Made by a program: the position numbers and the translations under genes
NCBI GenBank assembly: GCA_023415635.1
Contig: JAEZJV010000008.1
Coordinates: 1 to 64,000, forward strand
Length of the DNA stretch: 64,000 nt
Reading direction: 5' to 3'
Origin: Bacillota bacterium
GTDB lineage: Bacteria > Bacillota > Clostridia > Lachnospirales > Lachnospiraceae
The notes under the pieces: generated by a model
Databases searched by the model: none
The model's input: only the letters and a program-made list of their open reading frames with translations
Told to the model about the DNA's origin: nothing
In this document: piece after piece, positions 26,048-35,589 of the stretch
How positions within the stretch are numbered: position 1 is the first letter of the stretch
Layout of the letters: every line of letters begins with the position of its first letter

Positions 26048-27664
26048 ATGATAGTATTGGAAGGCAAAAGCGTGTTCAAGGGGATTGCTCTTGGTACATT
26101 GAAGTATTATCAAAAAGCTGAAACTGCCAGGAGAGTCTATCAGGTATCGGATACGGATGAGGAGCAGAGACGCTTTGAACAAGGGAGACAAAAGGCCATT
26201 GAGCAATTGGAGATATTATATAGGAAGGCTCTTAAGGAGATTGGCTCCGAGAAGGCAATGATTCTACAGGTACATCAAATGCTTTTACAGGATACGGAAT
26301 ATTATAATTATATCAACCGTGTAATTAAGGAGCAGAAATTCAACGTAGAGTATGCTGTTTCCTGTGCTGCAGATTATTTTGCAGAGACATTTTCCTCCAT
26401 GGAGGATGAATATCTGAGGGAAAGGGCAGCAGATATAAGGGATATTTCTAATCGACTGCTCAGCGCGCTTGCGGATGAAGAGACAGGAATTAACCTTACG
26501 GAGCCTATAGTAATAGCTGCAGAGGATCTGGCCCCCAGTGAGACGGTTCAGCTGGATAGAAGCAAGATACTTTCTTTCCTCACACAGAAGGGTTCAGTAA
26601 ATTCTCATACTGCAATTCTTGCCAGAACAATGAATATCCCCGCGGTGGTCGGGATCGGAGAACAGCTAAGACCGGAGTATGACGGTCACCGTGTGATTGT
26701 GGATGGGTTCTCAGGAAAGGTCTATATCGATCCTGAGGAGCAGCTATATCAGGAGTATGTGCAAAAAAAACAGTCGGAGGAGGATAGAAGGACTGTATTG
26801 ATGGAGTTAATCGGTAAAGAAAATGTTACCAGGGATGGGCGGCGCATTGATATCTTCGCTAACATCGGAGAGGTCATGGATGTCCGTGAAGCGTTAAGAA
26901 ATGATGCCGGTGGTATCGGTTTGATGAGGAGCGAATTTCTCTATCTGAACAAGCAGGAGTATCCTTCGGAGGAGGAGCAGTTTGCTGCCTATCGGGAGAT
27001 ATTAATGACTATGGAAGGTCGGAAGGTGATCATTCGAACCCTGGATATCGGTGCAGATAAGCAGGTGGAATATTTTCAGCTGCCCAAGGAAGAGAATCCG
27101 GCACTGGGGTACCGTGCCATCCGTATCTGCCTGACCAGAAGAGAAATCTTTCGCACACAGCTTCGGGCATTATACCGGGCTTCTGTCTATGGTAATCTGG
27201 GTATTATGTTTCCGATGATCATTTCTGTTTCTGAGATCAGTGAGATAAAGCAGATCATTAATGAAGTAAAGCAGGAGCTTTCCGGAGAGAGAATAGCCTA
27301 TAGCAGTAAAATAGAGCTTGGTATTATGATAGAGACACCGGCAGCGGCAATCATCAGTGATTTACTGGCAAGAGAGGTAGATTTCTTCAGCATAGGCACC
27401 AACGATCTGACACAATATACAACTGCAATTGACAGGCAAAATCCTATGCTAAACTCCTTCCAGGATCCGCATCATCCGGCTGTTTTGAGATTAATCGGGC
27501 TGGCAGTGGAAAATGCCCATAAGAACGGTATTTGGGTTGGCATCTGCGGCGAATTGGCAGCAGACACTGCTTTGACAGAGATGTTTTTGGAGCTTGGGGT
27601 AGATGAGCTGTCTGTGGCCCCTGGCATGGTACTGGAGTTAAGAAAGAGAGTACGGGAAATCTGA
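26048..27664 (+). CDS. ptsI: Phosphoenolpyruvate-protein phosphotransferase (PTS enzyme I)
   Basis: Enzyme I moves phosphate from PEP to HPr to energise sugar uptake. The 538-residue protein has the phospho-accepting His187 in GSVNSHTAILAR, the PEP-binding GLMRSEFLY and RTLDIGADK segments, and GICGELAAD near the C-terminus. The start at 26048 follows AGAAGGAGTG, so the upstream in-frame ATG at 26012 is rejected. No ptsH is next to it. Confidence 0.97.
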   Translation: MIVLEGKSVFKGIALGTLKYYQKAETARRVYQVSDTDEEQRRFEQGRQKAIEQLEILYRKALKEIGSEKAMILQVHQMLLQDTEYYNYINRVIKEQKFNVEYAVSCAADYFAETFSSMEDEYLRERAADIRDISNRLLSALADEETGINLTEPIVIAAEDLAPSETVQLDRSKILSFLTQKGSVNSHTAILARTMNIPAVVGIGEQLRPEYDGHRVIVDGFSGKVYIDPEEQLYQEYVQKKQSEEDRRTVLMELIGKENVTRDGRRIDIFANIGEVMDVREALRNDAGGIGLMRSEFLYLNKQEYPSEEEQFAAYREILMTMEGRKVIIRTLDIGADKQVEYFQLPKEENPALGYRAIRICLTRREIFRTQLRALYRASVYGNLGIMFPMIISVSEISEIKQIINEVKQELSGERIAYSSKIELGIMIETPAAAIISDLLAREVDFFSIGTNDLTQYTTAIDRQNPMLNSFQDPHHPAVLRLIGLAVENAHKNGIWVGICGELAADTALTEMFLELGVDELSVAPGMVLELRKRVREI

Positions 27665-27744
27665 TAGAATCCTTTTATGCCTTTATCAAATCGGAAAGCT
27701 CTCCGATATATATAGAAAGAAATGATAGTGACGGGAGGATAAGG

Positions 27745-28578
27745 ATGTCAACCACCAGAAATAAATTTTTTCTGATCGCCATATGCTTAATTGCTTACTA
27801 TGGATTTACTCACCACCCTGCTTCAGTCTTTGGTATGGGCATGCAGGAGTCGGGTGAAGTTACGGGGGCGAAAACCTGTACCGTAAGCTTTGACGGGAAC
27901 GGAGCAAATGCAAGTATTGCTCCAATCTCAGTTTCTTCAGAAGGTTACTATGGGACCCTGCCGGAGCTTACCAGGCCAAACTATGTATTTGACGGTTGGT
28001 ATTCCTTTAAAAGCGGCGGTATCAAGATTACGGAAACCACTAAGGTACTGAAACCGTCAGACCATACACTCTATGCTCAGTGGCGAGGAAGTCCGGTCGA
28101 GGTTGAGCTGGATGCTGCAGGCGGGAAGGTCAGCAAGACGAAGATTGTTGTTTATTACGGAAGCAAGTACCTGGGGCAGCTTCCGATACCGACCAGAACC
28201 AGTTATCGATTTGATGGTTGGTACACCTCAGAAGCAGGCGGTGATAAGGTTACAATTAAGAGTATTTATGATGAAAATGGGCCGGATACTCTTTATGCCC
28301 GATGGACAGAGCAGCCGGTAAAGGTCATCTTTATTGCTTTTAATGGTGAGGTATATGAGAGAATTGCAGCTTACGGAATGGAATACGGAGAATTACCAAA
28401 GCCTGTGAAGGAGGGCTATACCTTCGGTGGCTGGTATAAATATAAGGACTATAGGAATAACAGGGACAATAGAGAGAAGGAGATCAAGGCAAATACCATA
28501 GTGCAGGAGATAGCCCAAGTTAAGCTTTATGCCAGATGGTATCCCGTCTCTGAGGATGGAACTTCAGGATATTATTAA
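27745..28578 (+). CDS. Secreted protein with three InlB B-type (Listeria-Bacteroides) repeats
   Basis: A signal-peptide-like N-terminus (residues 1-30) is followed by three repeats of about 65 residues. Each ends in the family signature: VFDGWYS, RFDGWYT and FGGWYK, with YAQW/YARW in between. No LPXTG motif or membrane anchor is visible at the C-terminus, so it is probably released. These repeats usually serve in surface adhesion or as spacer modules. Function unknown. A terminator follows. Confidence 0.82.
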   Translation: MSTTRNKFFLIAICLIAYYGFTHHPASVFGMGMQESGEVTGAKTCTVSFDGNGANASIAPISVSSEGYYGTLPELTRPNYVFDGWYSFKSGGIKITETTKVLKPSDHTLYAQWRGSPVEVELDAAGGKVSKTKIVVYYGSKYLGQLPIPTRTSYRFDGWYTSEAGGDKVTIKSIYDENGPDTLYARWTEQPVKVIFIAFNGEVYERIAAYGMEYGELPKPVKEGYTFGGWYKYKDYRNNRDNREKEIKANTIVQEIAQVKLYARWYPVSEDGTSGYY

Positions 28579-28598
28579 GAGTATAGAGCATAAAATCC

Positions 28599-28630
28599 GG
28601 AACAGCAGAAATCAGGCTGTTCCATTTTTA
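28599..28630 (+). terminator. Terminator of the repeat-protein gene
   Basis: GGAACAGC at 28599-28606 pairs with GCTGTTCC at 28616-28623, followed by ATTTTTATT. Confidence 0.85.
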
Positions 28631-28697
28631 TTGACATGTTTTTTACCATATGTTTTATAAGTTTAAAAGTATTGTTAGAAAATTATCAAATAATGTA

Positions 28698-28726
28698 TTG
28701 ACAAATATCGAACGATATGTTAGATT
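28698..28726 (+). promoter_or_regulatory. Promoter of the MFS operon with a palindrome between -35 and -10
   Basis: TTGACA (28698-28703) and TAGATT (28721-28726) are 17 bases apart. The spacer holds the 14-base palindrome ATATCG-AA-CGATAT at 28705-28718, an ideal place for a repressor. The second gene of the operon encodes a winged-helix regulator that could bind it. Confidence 0.6.
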
Positions 28727-28821
28727 GGCGTATAACATAATAGATGAAACAAAAGTTTATGAAATAAAAATTACCAATATTTTTAGTTTGCACATCATAA
28801 TGTGCGGGAATGGAGGCTATT

Positions 28822-30129
28822 ATGGAAGAGAATAGCATTGGGTATCGTGATATACTCAAACAAAAAGAATACATGAAGACAGTCATTGCTGCCGTAATCA
28901 ATCGGTTTGGTGATTCAATCGACAGTATCGCCTTTGCCTGGCTGGTATATCAGATTACCCAAAGCGCTGCTTGGTCAGCAATCATCTTTGGAGTTAACAG
29001 AATACCTACGATATTTCTGCAGCCCTTTGCCGGTGCAGCAATTGAGGGTAAGAATAAGAAGATAGTCATGATTGTGACGGATGTCATCCGCGGTATTTGT
29101 GTCGGCATTGTTGCGACTGCCTTTCTTGCAGGATTTCTTAATCAATGGATCATGCTTGGCTGCACGATTGTGATCTCCTGTGCAGAAGCCTTTCGGAATC
29201 CTGCCTCCAGTGCATTACTGCCTAAATTGCTGGATAAGAAATATTACGACTTTGGGATTTCAATCAATACCAGTCTTTGCAGTGTCATGGAGCTGGTGGG
29301 CTTTGGACTGGCTGGTGTCATTATTTCCGCGTTTTCAATATCAACTGCAATTTACATCGATATGGTGACCTTTTTCTTATCTGCTCTGATTATTATCACT
29401 TTAAGAATTAAAGAAGAGAATTTGACAAAGGCTAAGATAAATGCTAGGGAATATATCGATAACCTAAAGGGAGGCTTCCTATACCTGAAGGGAAAGCCAT
29501 TATTAAAATACCTGGTAATAATTTCGATTTTTTTGAATGCTATCTTTGTACCGATGTACAGCCTTCAGGCGCCTCTGGTCAGTGAGATTTTACACTCGGA
29601 TGAAGTCATGCTTTCTGTTTTAAATCTCGGCATCACATTCGGAATGATTTTCGGAGCTATATTATATCCATATATCAGTAAGGTAATTCGAAAGCGTACC
29701 CTCGTATGTATCTGTGGATTTATGATCGCTGTATATTACCTGGGGCTGGTAGCTATTGGAAGCTTTATTACTATGGCTTCTTTGGTATATATAACAGTAG
29801 CTGTTCTCTCAATCCTGCTTGGAGCAGCGATAGCAGTCGCAAATACCTTTGCGGGTGTGGAATTTATGAAAATGATTGAAGAGAATTATATTGCCAGAAT
29901 TACCTCTATCATGAGTGCCTGCTGTGTTGCAGCTATACCGTTGGCTTCCTTTATCGTAGGCGGTCTGGCTGGTTTTATACCGACAGATAAAATACTTCTT
30001 GCAATGGGCTTATTGGATATCCTTGTGGGATTGATACTTTTTCGAAAAAAGAGATTTGAAGCTGTAATGAAGGAGCAGGAGGTGGAATCAGAAAATGAAG
30101 GAGAAATTACAGATAGTGAAGCATGCTAA
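28822..30129 (+). CDS. MFS efflux transporter (MFS_3/MdfA-like)
   Basis: A 435-residue protein with about 12 membrane spans and the family pattern RFGDSIDSIAFAWLVYQIT near the N-terminus and a conserved FRNPASSALLPKLL loop. Such proteins export drugs or siderophores. ATG at 28822 is preferred over 28810 because GGAGG is then five bases upstream. The stop lies 35 bases inside the next gene, so transporter and regulator are coupled. Confidence 0.85.
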   Translation: MEENSIGYRDILKQKEYMKTVIAAVINRFGDSIDSIAFAWLVYQITQSAAWSAIIFGVNRIPTIFLQPFAGAAIEGKNKKIVMIVTDVIRGICVGIVATAFLAGFLNQWIMLGCTIVISCAEAFRNPASSALLPKLLDKKYYDFGISINTSLCSVMELVGFGLAGVIISAFSISTAIYIDMVTFFLSALIIITLRIKEENLTKAKINAREYIDNLKGGFLYLKGKPLLKYLVIISIFLNAIFVPMYSLQAPLVSEILHSDEVMLSVLNLGITFGMIFGAILYPYISKVIRKRTLVCICGFMIAVYYLGLVAIGSFITMASLVYITVAVLSILLGAAIAVANTFAGVEFMKMIEENYIARITSIMSACCVAAIPLASFIVGGLAGFIPTDKILLAMGLLDILVGLILFRKKRFEAVMKEQEVESENEGEITDSEAC

Positions 30130-31192
30130 TCTAGTGGATGAAGCATTTATTATCCTGTGTCATCTGGCAAATAATGATGAATTGGATCAGCTTCGAGAGG
30201 ATTATAGGGATAGCTATCTGGAGATTCCGGATAGGTACAACAATATATGGGATACAATTTTTGAGATTTATAATGTGATCAGGGAAGAGTTAATGCCGAA
30301 AAAAGAGCAGATCGAATATTATTTTAAAGTGTACAATGACAACTTCTTCTCTTATGCAGCTCTAGCCTTTCTGTTGAACTATCAGAACCCCAATAATCAG
30401 CTTTTGCCCTATGAGGAACGGGTCAGGAATATGAAGGAGGAGGATCGCATCAAGCTGTATGCCTTATTTATAGACGGTGGAAACGGTTCTCCTGATGAAA
30501 AGTTAGTGGATTATGAGAGCTTCGTTCGCTTTCTTGAGGATACCTCCTATGATAAGGCTGTAAAATGGGATATACTAAAAATATATCATAAGCAAGAGGA
30601 AGCCTATAATGAAGTTACTGCAATCCTAAGGAAAGTGGTTGATATAATTGAGAGAAATTATCATAAGCAGATTGCCGGCATAGAGCAATACTTTTACGAT
30701 TACTGGCAGGAGATACAGGAGAAACAAGATATTATACAGCTGCTTCATGATAGCCTTAAAATAGAATGGAAGACCAATGAGAACGGAATCATATTACTTC
30801 CGATCCTCTTTGAGCCCTTTTCCGTTTTACTCGCCTGCAAGCCAGATACAGATAGGGAGGATGTACTTCGCTTCGGGATATTGATGGACAGCCGATTTAT
30901 TATATCCAGAGATACGATAGTAGCCGAGAACATCGTAAATTTCGGCAAACTCCTCTGTGATAAAAGCAAAGTTGATATCCTGGAGCTCACTGCGATCAAG
31001 CCCTGTTACGGTAAGGAGATCGCCAATGAGCTTAATCTCTCCACAGCAACGATATCCTATCATGTCAATGCACTGATTAAGCAGGGACTGTTACAAACCG
31101 TTCTAGATTCCAACCGGGTATATTACAGCTTGAATACCGAAAAGCTCTCCCAGTACCTGGAGGGCATCAAAAAGTACTTTACTAAGAAATAA
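30095..31192 (+). CDS. Winged-helix (ArsR-like) regulator with long N-terminal domain
   Basis: Of 365 residues, the last 80 form an ArsR-like winged helix (LTAIKPCYGKEIANELNLSTATISYHVNALIKQGLL, given here in parts: recognition helix around STATISYHVN, wing around SNRVYYSL). The first 280 residues are helical, unlike classic ArsR proteins, and may sense a ligand. It overlaps the MFS gene and likely controls it. AGGAGGTGG precedes the ATG. Confidence 0.78.
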   Translation: MKEKLQIVKHANLVDEAFIILCHLANNDELDQLREDYRDSYLEIPDRYNNIWDTIFEIYNVIREELMPKKEQIEYYFKVYNDNFFSYAALAFLLNYQNPNNQLLPYEERVRNMKEEDRIKLYALFIDGGNGSPDEKLVDYESFVRFLEDTSYDKAVKWDILKIYHKQEEAYNEVTAILRKVVDIIERNYHKQIAGIEQYFYDYWQEIQEKQDIIQLLHDSLKIEWKTNENGIILLPILFEPFSVLLACKPDTDREDVLRFGILMDSRFIISRDTIVAENIVNFGKLLCDKSKVDILELTAIKPCYGKEIANELNLSTATISYHVNALIKQGLLQTVLDSNRVYYSLNTEKLSQYLEGIKKYFTKK

Positions 31193-31265
31193 ACGAAGCA
31201 TTTCTCTATGGAGAGTACCGGAAATAGGACCATGTCTCTGTTATATAGATAATCTATTTCAGACG

Positions 31266-31300
31266 GGGTTACTGCTATATGCAGTGACCCTGATTTTTAT
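31266..31300 (+). terminator. Terminator of the MFS-regulator operon
   Basis: GGGTTACTGC at 31266-31275 pairs with GCAGTGACCC at 31281-31290, followed by TGATTTTTAT. Confidence 0.85.
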
Positions 31301-31464
31301 ATTTGTGATTGAAAGGTAATAGACGCTTACTTTAATCATATAAATGATCGTAAATACAGCAGATAATACAATTTTTTCTGTATATTGACCATATACGAAG
31401 GCTCTCCGTTTTGTTAAGATGATGCAATACAATGTATCAATCATTCAAGAGGAGGAGTTTTTAT

Positions 31465-31953
31465 ATGTCAAAAACAGCTTTATTGGTTATGGACATGCAG
31501 AAGAAATTTAGAGAAGCAACATCCTGTAAATCAAATTTTGACACAGTTACGCAGTGTATCAATATTATCAGCCAGACCTTCCGTAAGAAGAAGCTGCCTG
31601 TTGTCGTAATACAGCATATTGAGATGGGAGAATTAAAGGATGAGGGTTTTGATAATGTGGAGCAACTGATCGTTTCAGAATCGGACTACAGGATTGAGAA
31701 AAACTTCTCGAATTCCTTCTGGAAGACTGATCTGGAAGAGATTTTAAGGAAAGAAAATGTAGACACGGTAATTGTCAGCGGCTTCGCCGCGGAATTCTGC
31801 GTTCCAGCTACCTGTAACGGAGCATTGGAGAGGGGGTTTCCTGTCTATTTGATGCAGAATGGTGTTTCAGGGTTTACAGAAGAGGGAGTTAACCTGCTTT
31901 TTGCATGGAGACCGCTGATTACAACAGAAGAATTAGAGACTTTAGGGAATTGA
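31465..31953 (+). CDS. Isochorismatase-like cysteine hydrolase
   Basis: A 162-residue protein with the catalytic triad expected for this family: Asp in LLVMDMQKKF, Lys in EKNFSNSFWKT, and Cys in SGFAAEFCVPATC. Members hydrolyse amides such as nicotinamide or isochorismate-type ethers; the substrate cannot be told from sequence alone. The start at 31465 follows GAGGAGG, so the ATG at 31432 is rejected. Single-gene unit with its own terminator. Confidence 0.9.
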   Translation: MSKTALLVMDMQKKFREATSCKSNFDTVTQCINIISQTFRKKKLPVVVIQHIEMGELKDEGFDNVEQLIVSESDYRIEKNFSNSFWKTDLEEILRKENVDTVIVSGFAAEFCVPATCNGALERGFPVYLMQNGVSGFTEEGVNLLFAWRPLITTEELETLGN

Positions 31954-32020
31954 TGGTATAGCCATAACGTATCATTCGGGAGGAGAAGATATTTTATGAT
32001 AGAATGCAGTTTTTACCGAC

Positions 32021-32053
32021 AGAGTCATTGCATTATGCAATGACTCTTTTTAT
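32021..32053 (+). terminator. Terminator after the isochorismatase gene
   Basis: AGAGTCATTGCAT pairs with ATGCAATGACTCT, a 13-bp perfect stem with a very short loop, followed by TTTTTAT. The remaining 230 bases before the next gene show GC-rich short repeats near 32130-32160 but no clear named element. Confidence 0.85.
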
Positions 32054-32282
32054 ATGTAACAGCATCTAAAGTGACAGTATTCTGGTATTTTTTTCTAGTA
32101 TTCAAAGAAAAGATATGGTACAATTTCCTTGAAGCCGCCGGCTGACGGAGGCTGCTTCTTGGTATAGCCAAAGATGAGGAGATAGGATGCAGTTAAATAT
32201 TTCGTAGAGCAGGGGTTAGAAGGATAGGAGCCGGAGGCCATCAACGGATATACTGTCATAAGGAAAGGAGAAAGGAATTAGG

Positions 32283-33143
32283 ATGAATTATTATATCAAC
32301 GTGATCAATGATACAGTTGAATATATTGAAGAAAATATTTCCGAGAAACTTTCGCTGGTAATCCTGGCGCGACAATTCGGTATATCCGAGTTCCACTATA
32401 ACCGAATATTCAAAGCTGTGACAGGAACCTCACTGAAGCAATACATACTTGGACGGAAGCTTACAAAGGCGGTTGACTTGATTAAAGGGACAGATGGATC
32501 TATTCTGGAAATCGCATTAGATATGGGCTTTGAATATCCTGAGGTATTCAGCCGGGCTTTCAAGAAGCAGTTTGGAATTGCTCCTAAAAAGCTCAGAGAA
32601 GATAAAATAACATTGGAAGGTTTACCGAAGGTCAGTGTTGTGGACCGAGATATCATCAATTATAGAGGAATATTGTCTGTGAAGGGCAGTAAGGTGCACA
32701 TGGAAGAACTCAAGCTTGCGGGAATCGGCCTGGAATTGAATATGTTCCAAAAGGATTTCGAGTACAGCTTAATGAAGCAGTCGGAGGACTATTTTATCAG
32801 GACCGCTGAAAACAAGATGCTTCGTCAGGATAAATTATATACAGTAGTCAGCTGTCATGGAGATGACAGCGGTGACTATACCATTTTCTGTGCCAGGGAG
32901 CTTCAGAATCGCTCAGAGTCGATTGAGTATAAGACAATGACGATACCGGAGGGTTGGTATGCCAAATTCGAATATCAGGGAAATATGTTTGATATCCAGG
33001 GTCCTCTGATGGATGATTTATACCGCTGGATGATGGTCAATGATGCTAGGCTAAATAATATAGGAATTGGTATGATTGATATTTATAGCAGTAATTATCC
33101 GGTTGATAATAGGGTAACCATACTTTTTCCGATTAAAGAATAA
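32283..33143 (+). CDS. AraC-family regulator with GyrI-like effector domain
   Basis: The 286-residue protein has an N-terminal AraC DNA-binding domain (about 8-105; two helix-turn-helix units ending in EVFSRAFKKQFGIAPKKLRED). The C-terminal GyrI-like small-molecule-binding domain covers about 125-285. This is the Rob/SoxS-like plus GyrI layout seen in multidrug-responsive activators. AAAGGAGAAAGG precedes the ATG. It may control the hydrolase gene just downstream. Confidence 0.9.
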   Translation: MNYYINVINDTVEYIEENISEKLSLVILARQFGISEFHYNRIFKAVTGTSLKQYILGRKLTKAVDLIKGTDGSILEIALDMGFEYPEVFSRAFKKQFGIAPKKLREDKITLEGLPKVSVVDRDIINYRGILSVKGSKVHMEELKLAGIGLELNMFQKDFEYSLMKQSEDYFIRTAENKMLRQDKLYTVVSCHGDDSGDYTIFCARELQNRSESIEYKTMTIPEGWYAKFEYQGNMFDIQGPLMDDLYRWMMVNDARLNNIGIGMIDIYSSNYPVDNRVTILFPIKE

Positions 33144-33222
33144 ACAATCAGCAAGATTAATCATGAAGCAGAACTTTCCTTTCCTTACAATAAATCTATG
33201 ATGCAGACCAAAAGAGGAAAGG

Positions 33223-34122
33223 ATGGGAAATAGAATGAGCAGTATGCAAAGCAATTATGTCAAGGATATGATAAGAAATTCAGGAATGTGGAATTTATCA
33301 TTACCGGAGATAAGAAAGAATATGGAGGGTTTACAATCAGCCGGTATGCCTAAGGATATTAAAAACCTCAGGGAGAAGGTCGGCGGGGTGGAATGCGAGG
33401 CGTTCTATTGCGAAGGCGCAGCAAAAGATAAGGTTATCCTATATTATCATGGCGGTGGTTTCTGCTTAGGGATTTATTCCTCCAACAGAGATTTTGTTGC
33501 AGAGCTAGCACATAGATGCAGAGCAAATATCTATATGCCGGATTATAGGTTGGCACCTGAGAATCCATACCCTGCAGCACTGGAGGATGCAGTAGAAGTA
33601 TACCGGGGAATTTTGGATAAGGGATTTCAGCCTGAGAATATCGTAATTATGGGAGATTCCTCAGGTAGTGCACTGTCTGTTTCTGCACTGTTACAGCTGA
33701 AGGAGCAGGGTTTACCGATGCCGAAGGCCTTGTCCTATATTACACCATTATTTGATCTGACCGGTAAAGCGGAGACCTTTATCACCAGAAGAGAGGAAGA
33801 TCCCTTCGTTCAGGAGGATCCCTTGTCTATCGCAAAGATTTATCTGGGAGCAAATGATGCATCCTCTCCGATGCTTTCCCCGCTGTTCGGAGATCTTAAG
33901 GGATTACCTCCAGTTTTAATTCATTCTGCAGATTCAGATGTTTTCTCGGCAGATTCGGAAAGCTTTGCTAAGGCAGTCCGTTTATCAGGGGGAACAGCGG
34001 AAAATAAGCTTTGGGAGGAAATGTGGCACATCTTCCACATGCAGGCAGCTTTCGTACCTGAGGCGGACCTGGCATTAGGGGAATTATGCAGTTATATAAA
34101 AAAATCACTGAATATTGAATAA
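33223..34122 (+). CDS. Alpha/beta hydrolase, hormone-sensitive lipase type
   Basis: The 299-residue protein has the oxyanion motif HGGGFCLG, the nucleophile elbow GDSSGS, Asp in HSADSDVF and the His in EMWHIFHM, so a complete catalytic triad is visible. Such enzymes cleave short-chain esters. It follows the AraC gene by 80 bases. The start could be 33223 (AGAGG five bases before) or 33235. Confidence 0.88.
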   Translation: MGNRMSSMQSNYVKDMIRNSGMWNLSLPEIRKNMEGLQSAGMPKDIKNLREKVGGVECEAFYCEGAAKDKVILYYHGGGFCLGIYSSNRDFVAELAHRCRANIYMPDYRLAPENPYPAALEDAVEVYRGILDKGFQPENIVIMGDSSGSALSVSALLQLKEQGLPMPKALSYITPLFDLTGKAETFITRREEDPFVQEDPLSIAKIYLGANDASSPMLSPLFGDLKGLPPVLIHSADSDVFSADSESFAKAVRLSGGTAENKLWEEMWHIFHMQAAFVPEADLALGELCSYIKKSLNIE

Positions 34123-34165
34123 TACAATAGCCTGCCGGCAATAGCGGCAGGCTATTGTATTTTTA
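34123..34165. terminator. Bidirectional terminator
   Basis: CAATAGCCTGCCG (34125-34137) pairs perfectly with CGGCAGGCTATTG (34145-34157), extended by AT pairs and followed by TATTTTTAATT. It lies between convergent hydrolase and aminotransferase genes. Confidence 0.9.
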
Positions 34166-34206
34166 ATTAAATTAAGACACTTAGCAGTATATCTGCATAA
34201 TTGAAC

Positions 34207-35388
34207 TTACGCATATCGACTGAAGATTTCCCCCAGTCTGCGGATACCCTCCTCAATGGCAGCAGGATCTGAATTTGTATAATTCAAACGAAGAGTATTT
34301 ACCTTCTCTTTATATGAATAGAAGGGATCTCCCGGGACGAACAAGACCTTTGCCTTTTGCGCCTCCTCTAGCAGGTCCATTGTGGCTTTCCCGTTATGCA
34401 AAGTTGCCCAGAGGAACATGCCGCCCTTAGGCTTGGTATAGGAGATGTAGGCAGGAAAATGTCTTGCTATAGCGGTTATCATGGCATCACTCTGCTCTTT
34501 ATAAAGGGCGCGGATTTTGGAGATGTGCTGCTCGTAATCATTATGTATCAGATAATCGTAAATCAGATATTGTGCAAAGATATTGGTGTGCAGATCGGCA
34601 CCCTGCTTTGCGATATTGACATAGTTCATCAGTTCTTTATTCTTAGTACAGAGGAAGCCTAGTCTTATTCCCGGAGTGATTGTTTTTGAGAACGAACCAA
34701 ACAGTACACTATATTCCAGCTTACCGGCTCCGATATAGGGAAGTGTTTCTCCGGAGAAAGTCAACTCTCCATAGGGATCATCCTCCACAAGTACAACTTT
34801 GTATTTCTCAAGCAGCTGACCAACAGCTTCTCTTTTAGCTTTGGAATAGGAAAGACCGGTAGGATTCTGATAATTCGGTACACTATAGAATATCTTCACC
34901 CGGTCTTTTTTTAATGCATTCTCCAATTCTTCCAGGTTGATGCCGTCCTCCTCCAGGGATACTGGTATAAATTTTGGCTCATATAAGGAAAAAGACTGTA
35001 TGGCACCAAGGTATCCAGGTTCTTCAATAATAACACCGTCCCCTTTATTAATCAGTGCTTTGCCGATCAGGTCAAGACCCTGCTGGGAGCCTGTTGTTAT
35101 CATAATATCCTCGGGTGAATATTCCAGACCAGAGCGCTTCCTGTAACGATCAGCGATATAGTTCCTTAGCGGGTGGTAGCCTTCTGTTGTGGAGTATTGG
35201 AATACCCTCTCTTTGCTATTTTCGATAATTCGTTGGGAAGCCTCAGATAATTCCCGCAAGGGGAAGGAGATAGGGTTTGGTAAACCTCCGGCGAAGGAAA
35301 TGAAATTTTCTGCTTCTGTTACCTTCAAAATCTGCCTGGTAAATGATGGCTTCATATTCAGAATACCATCAGAATATAATCCGTTCAT
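34207..35388 (-). CDS. PLP-dependent aminotransferase, class I/II fold (LysN/2-aminoadipate type)
   Basis: The 393-residue protein has the subgroup pattern NFISFAGGLPNPISFP, the cofactor region EDDPYGELTF and the PLP lysine in SFSKTITPGIRLGF. Members transaminate 2-aminoadipate, aromatic or branched-chain amino acids; substrate not resolved. The ATG at 35388 has AAAGGAG before it, and the upstream extension is rejected. It is divergent from a MocR regulator, which probably controls it. Confidence 0.9.
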   Translation of the reverse strand: MNGLYSDGILNMKPSFTRQILKVTEAENFISFAGGLPNPISFPLRELSEASQRIIENSKERVFQYSTTEGYHPLRNYIADRYRKRSGLEYSPEDIMITTGSQQGLDLIGKALINKGDGVIIEEPGYLGAIQSFSLYEPKFIPVSLEEDGINLEELENALKKDRVKIFYSVPNYQNPTGLSYSKAKREAVGQLLEKYKVVLVEDDPYGELTFSGETLPYIGAGKLEYSVLFGSFSKTITPGIRLGFLCTKNKELMNYVNIAKQGADLHTNIFAQYLIYDYLIHNDYEQHISKIRALYKEQSDAMITAIARHFPAYISYTKPKGGMFLWATLHNGKATMDLLEEAQKAKVLFVPGDPFYSYKEKVNTLRLNYTNSDPAAIEEGIRRLGEIFSRYA

Positions 35389-35475
35389 AATTGCTCCTTT
35401 CATCAGAAACGCAATATTTCTTCTGTAAAAATTTTTTACATTATAACATCCCGTAGAATACCGAACAATATTAAA

Positions 35476-35524
35476 ATTGTATGCAATACAATATTTAATG
35501 CAATTGATATTATATGAATACAAT
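35476..35524. promoter_or_regulatory. Candidate MocR operator: direct repeats AATACAAT 32 bp apart
   Basis: AATACAAT occurs at 35485-35492 and 35517-35524, 32 bases start to start (about three helical turns). The first copy is also half of an inverted repeat ATTGTA-N5-TACAAT at 35476-35492. This spacing resembles the widely spaced direct repeats bound by MocR proteins such as GabR. The site lies between the aminotransferase and the MocR gene. Confidence 0.5.
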
Positions 35525-35589
35525 GATATAATGGCTGCATATAATATTGTCCTTAATGTGTTAAATCTTGATACAGGAATGGAGGTAAC

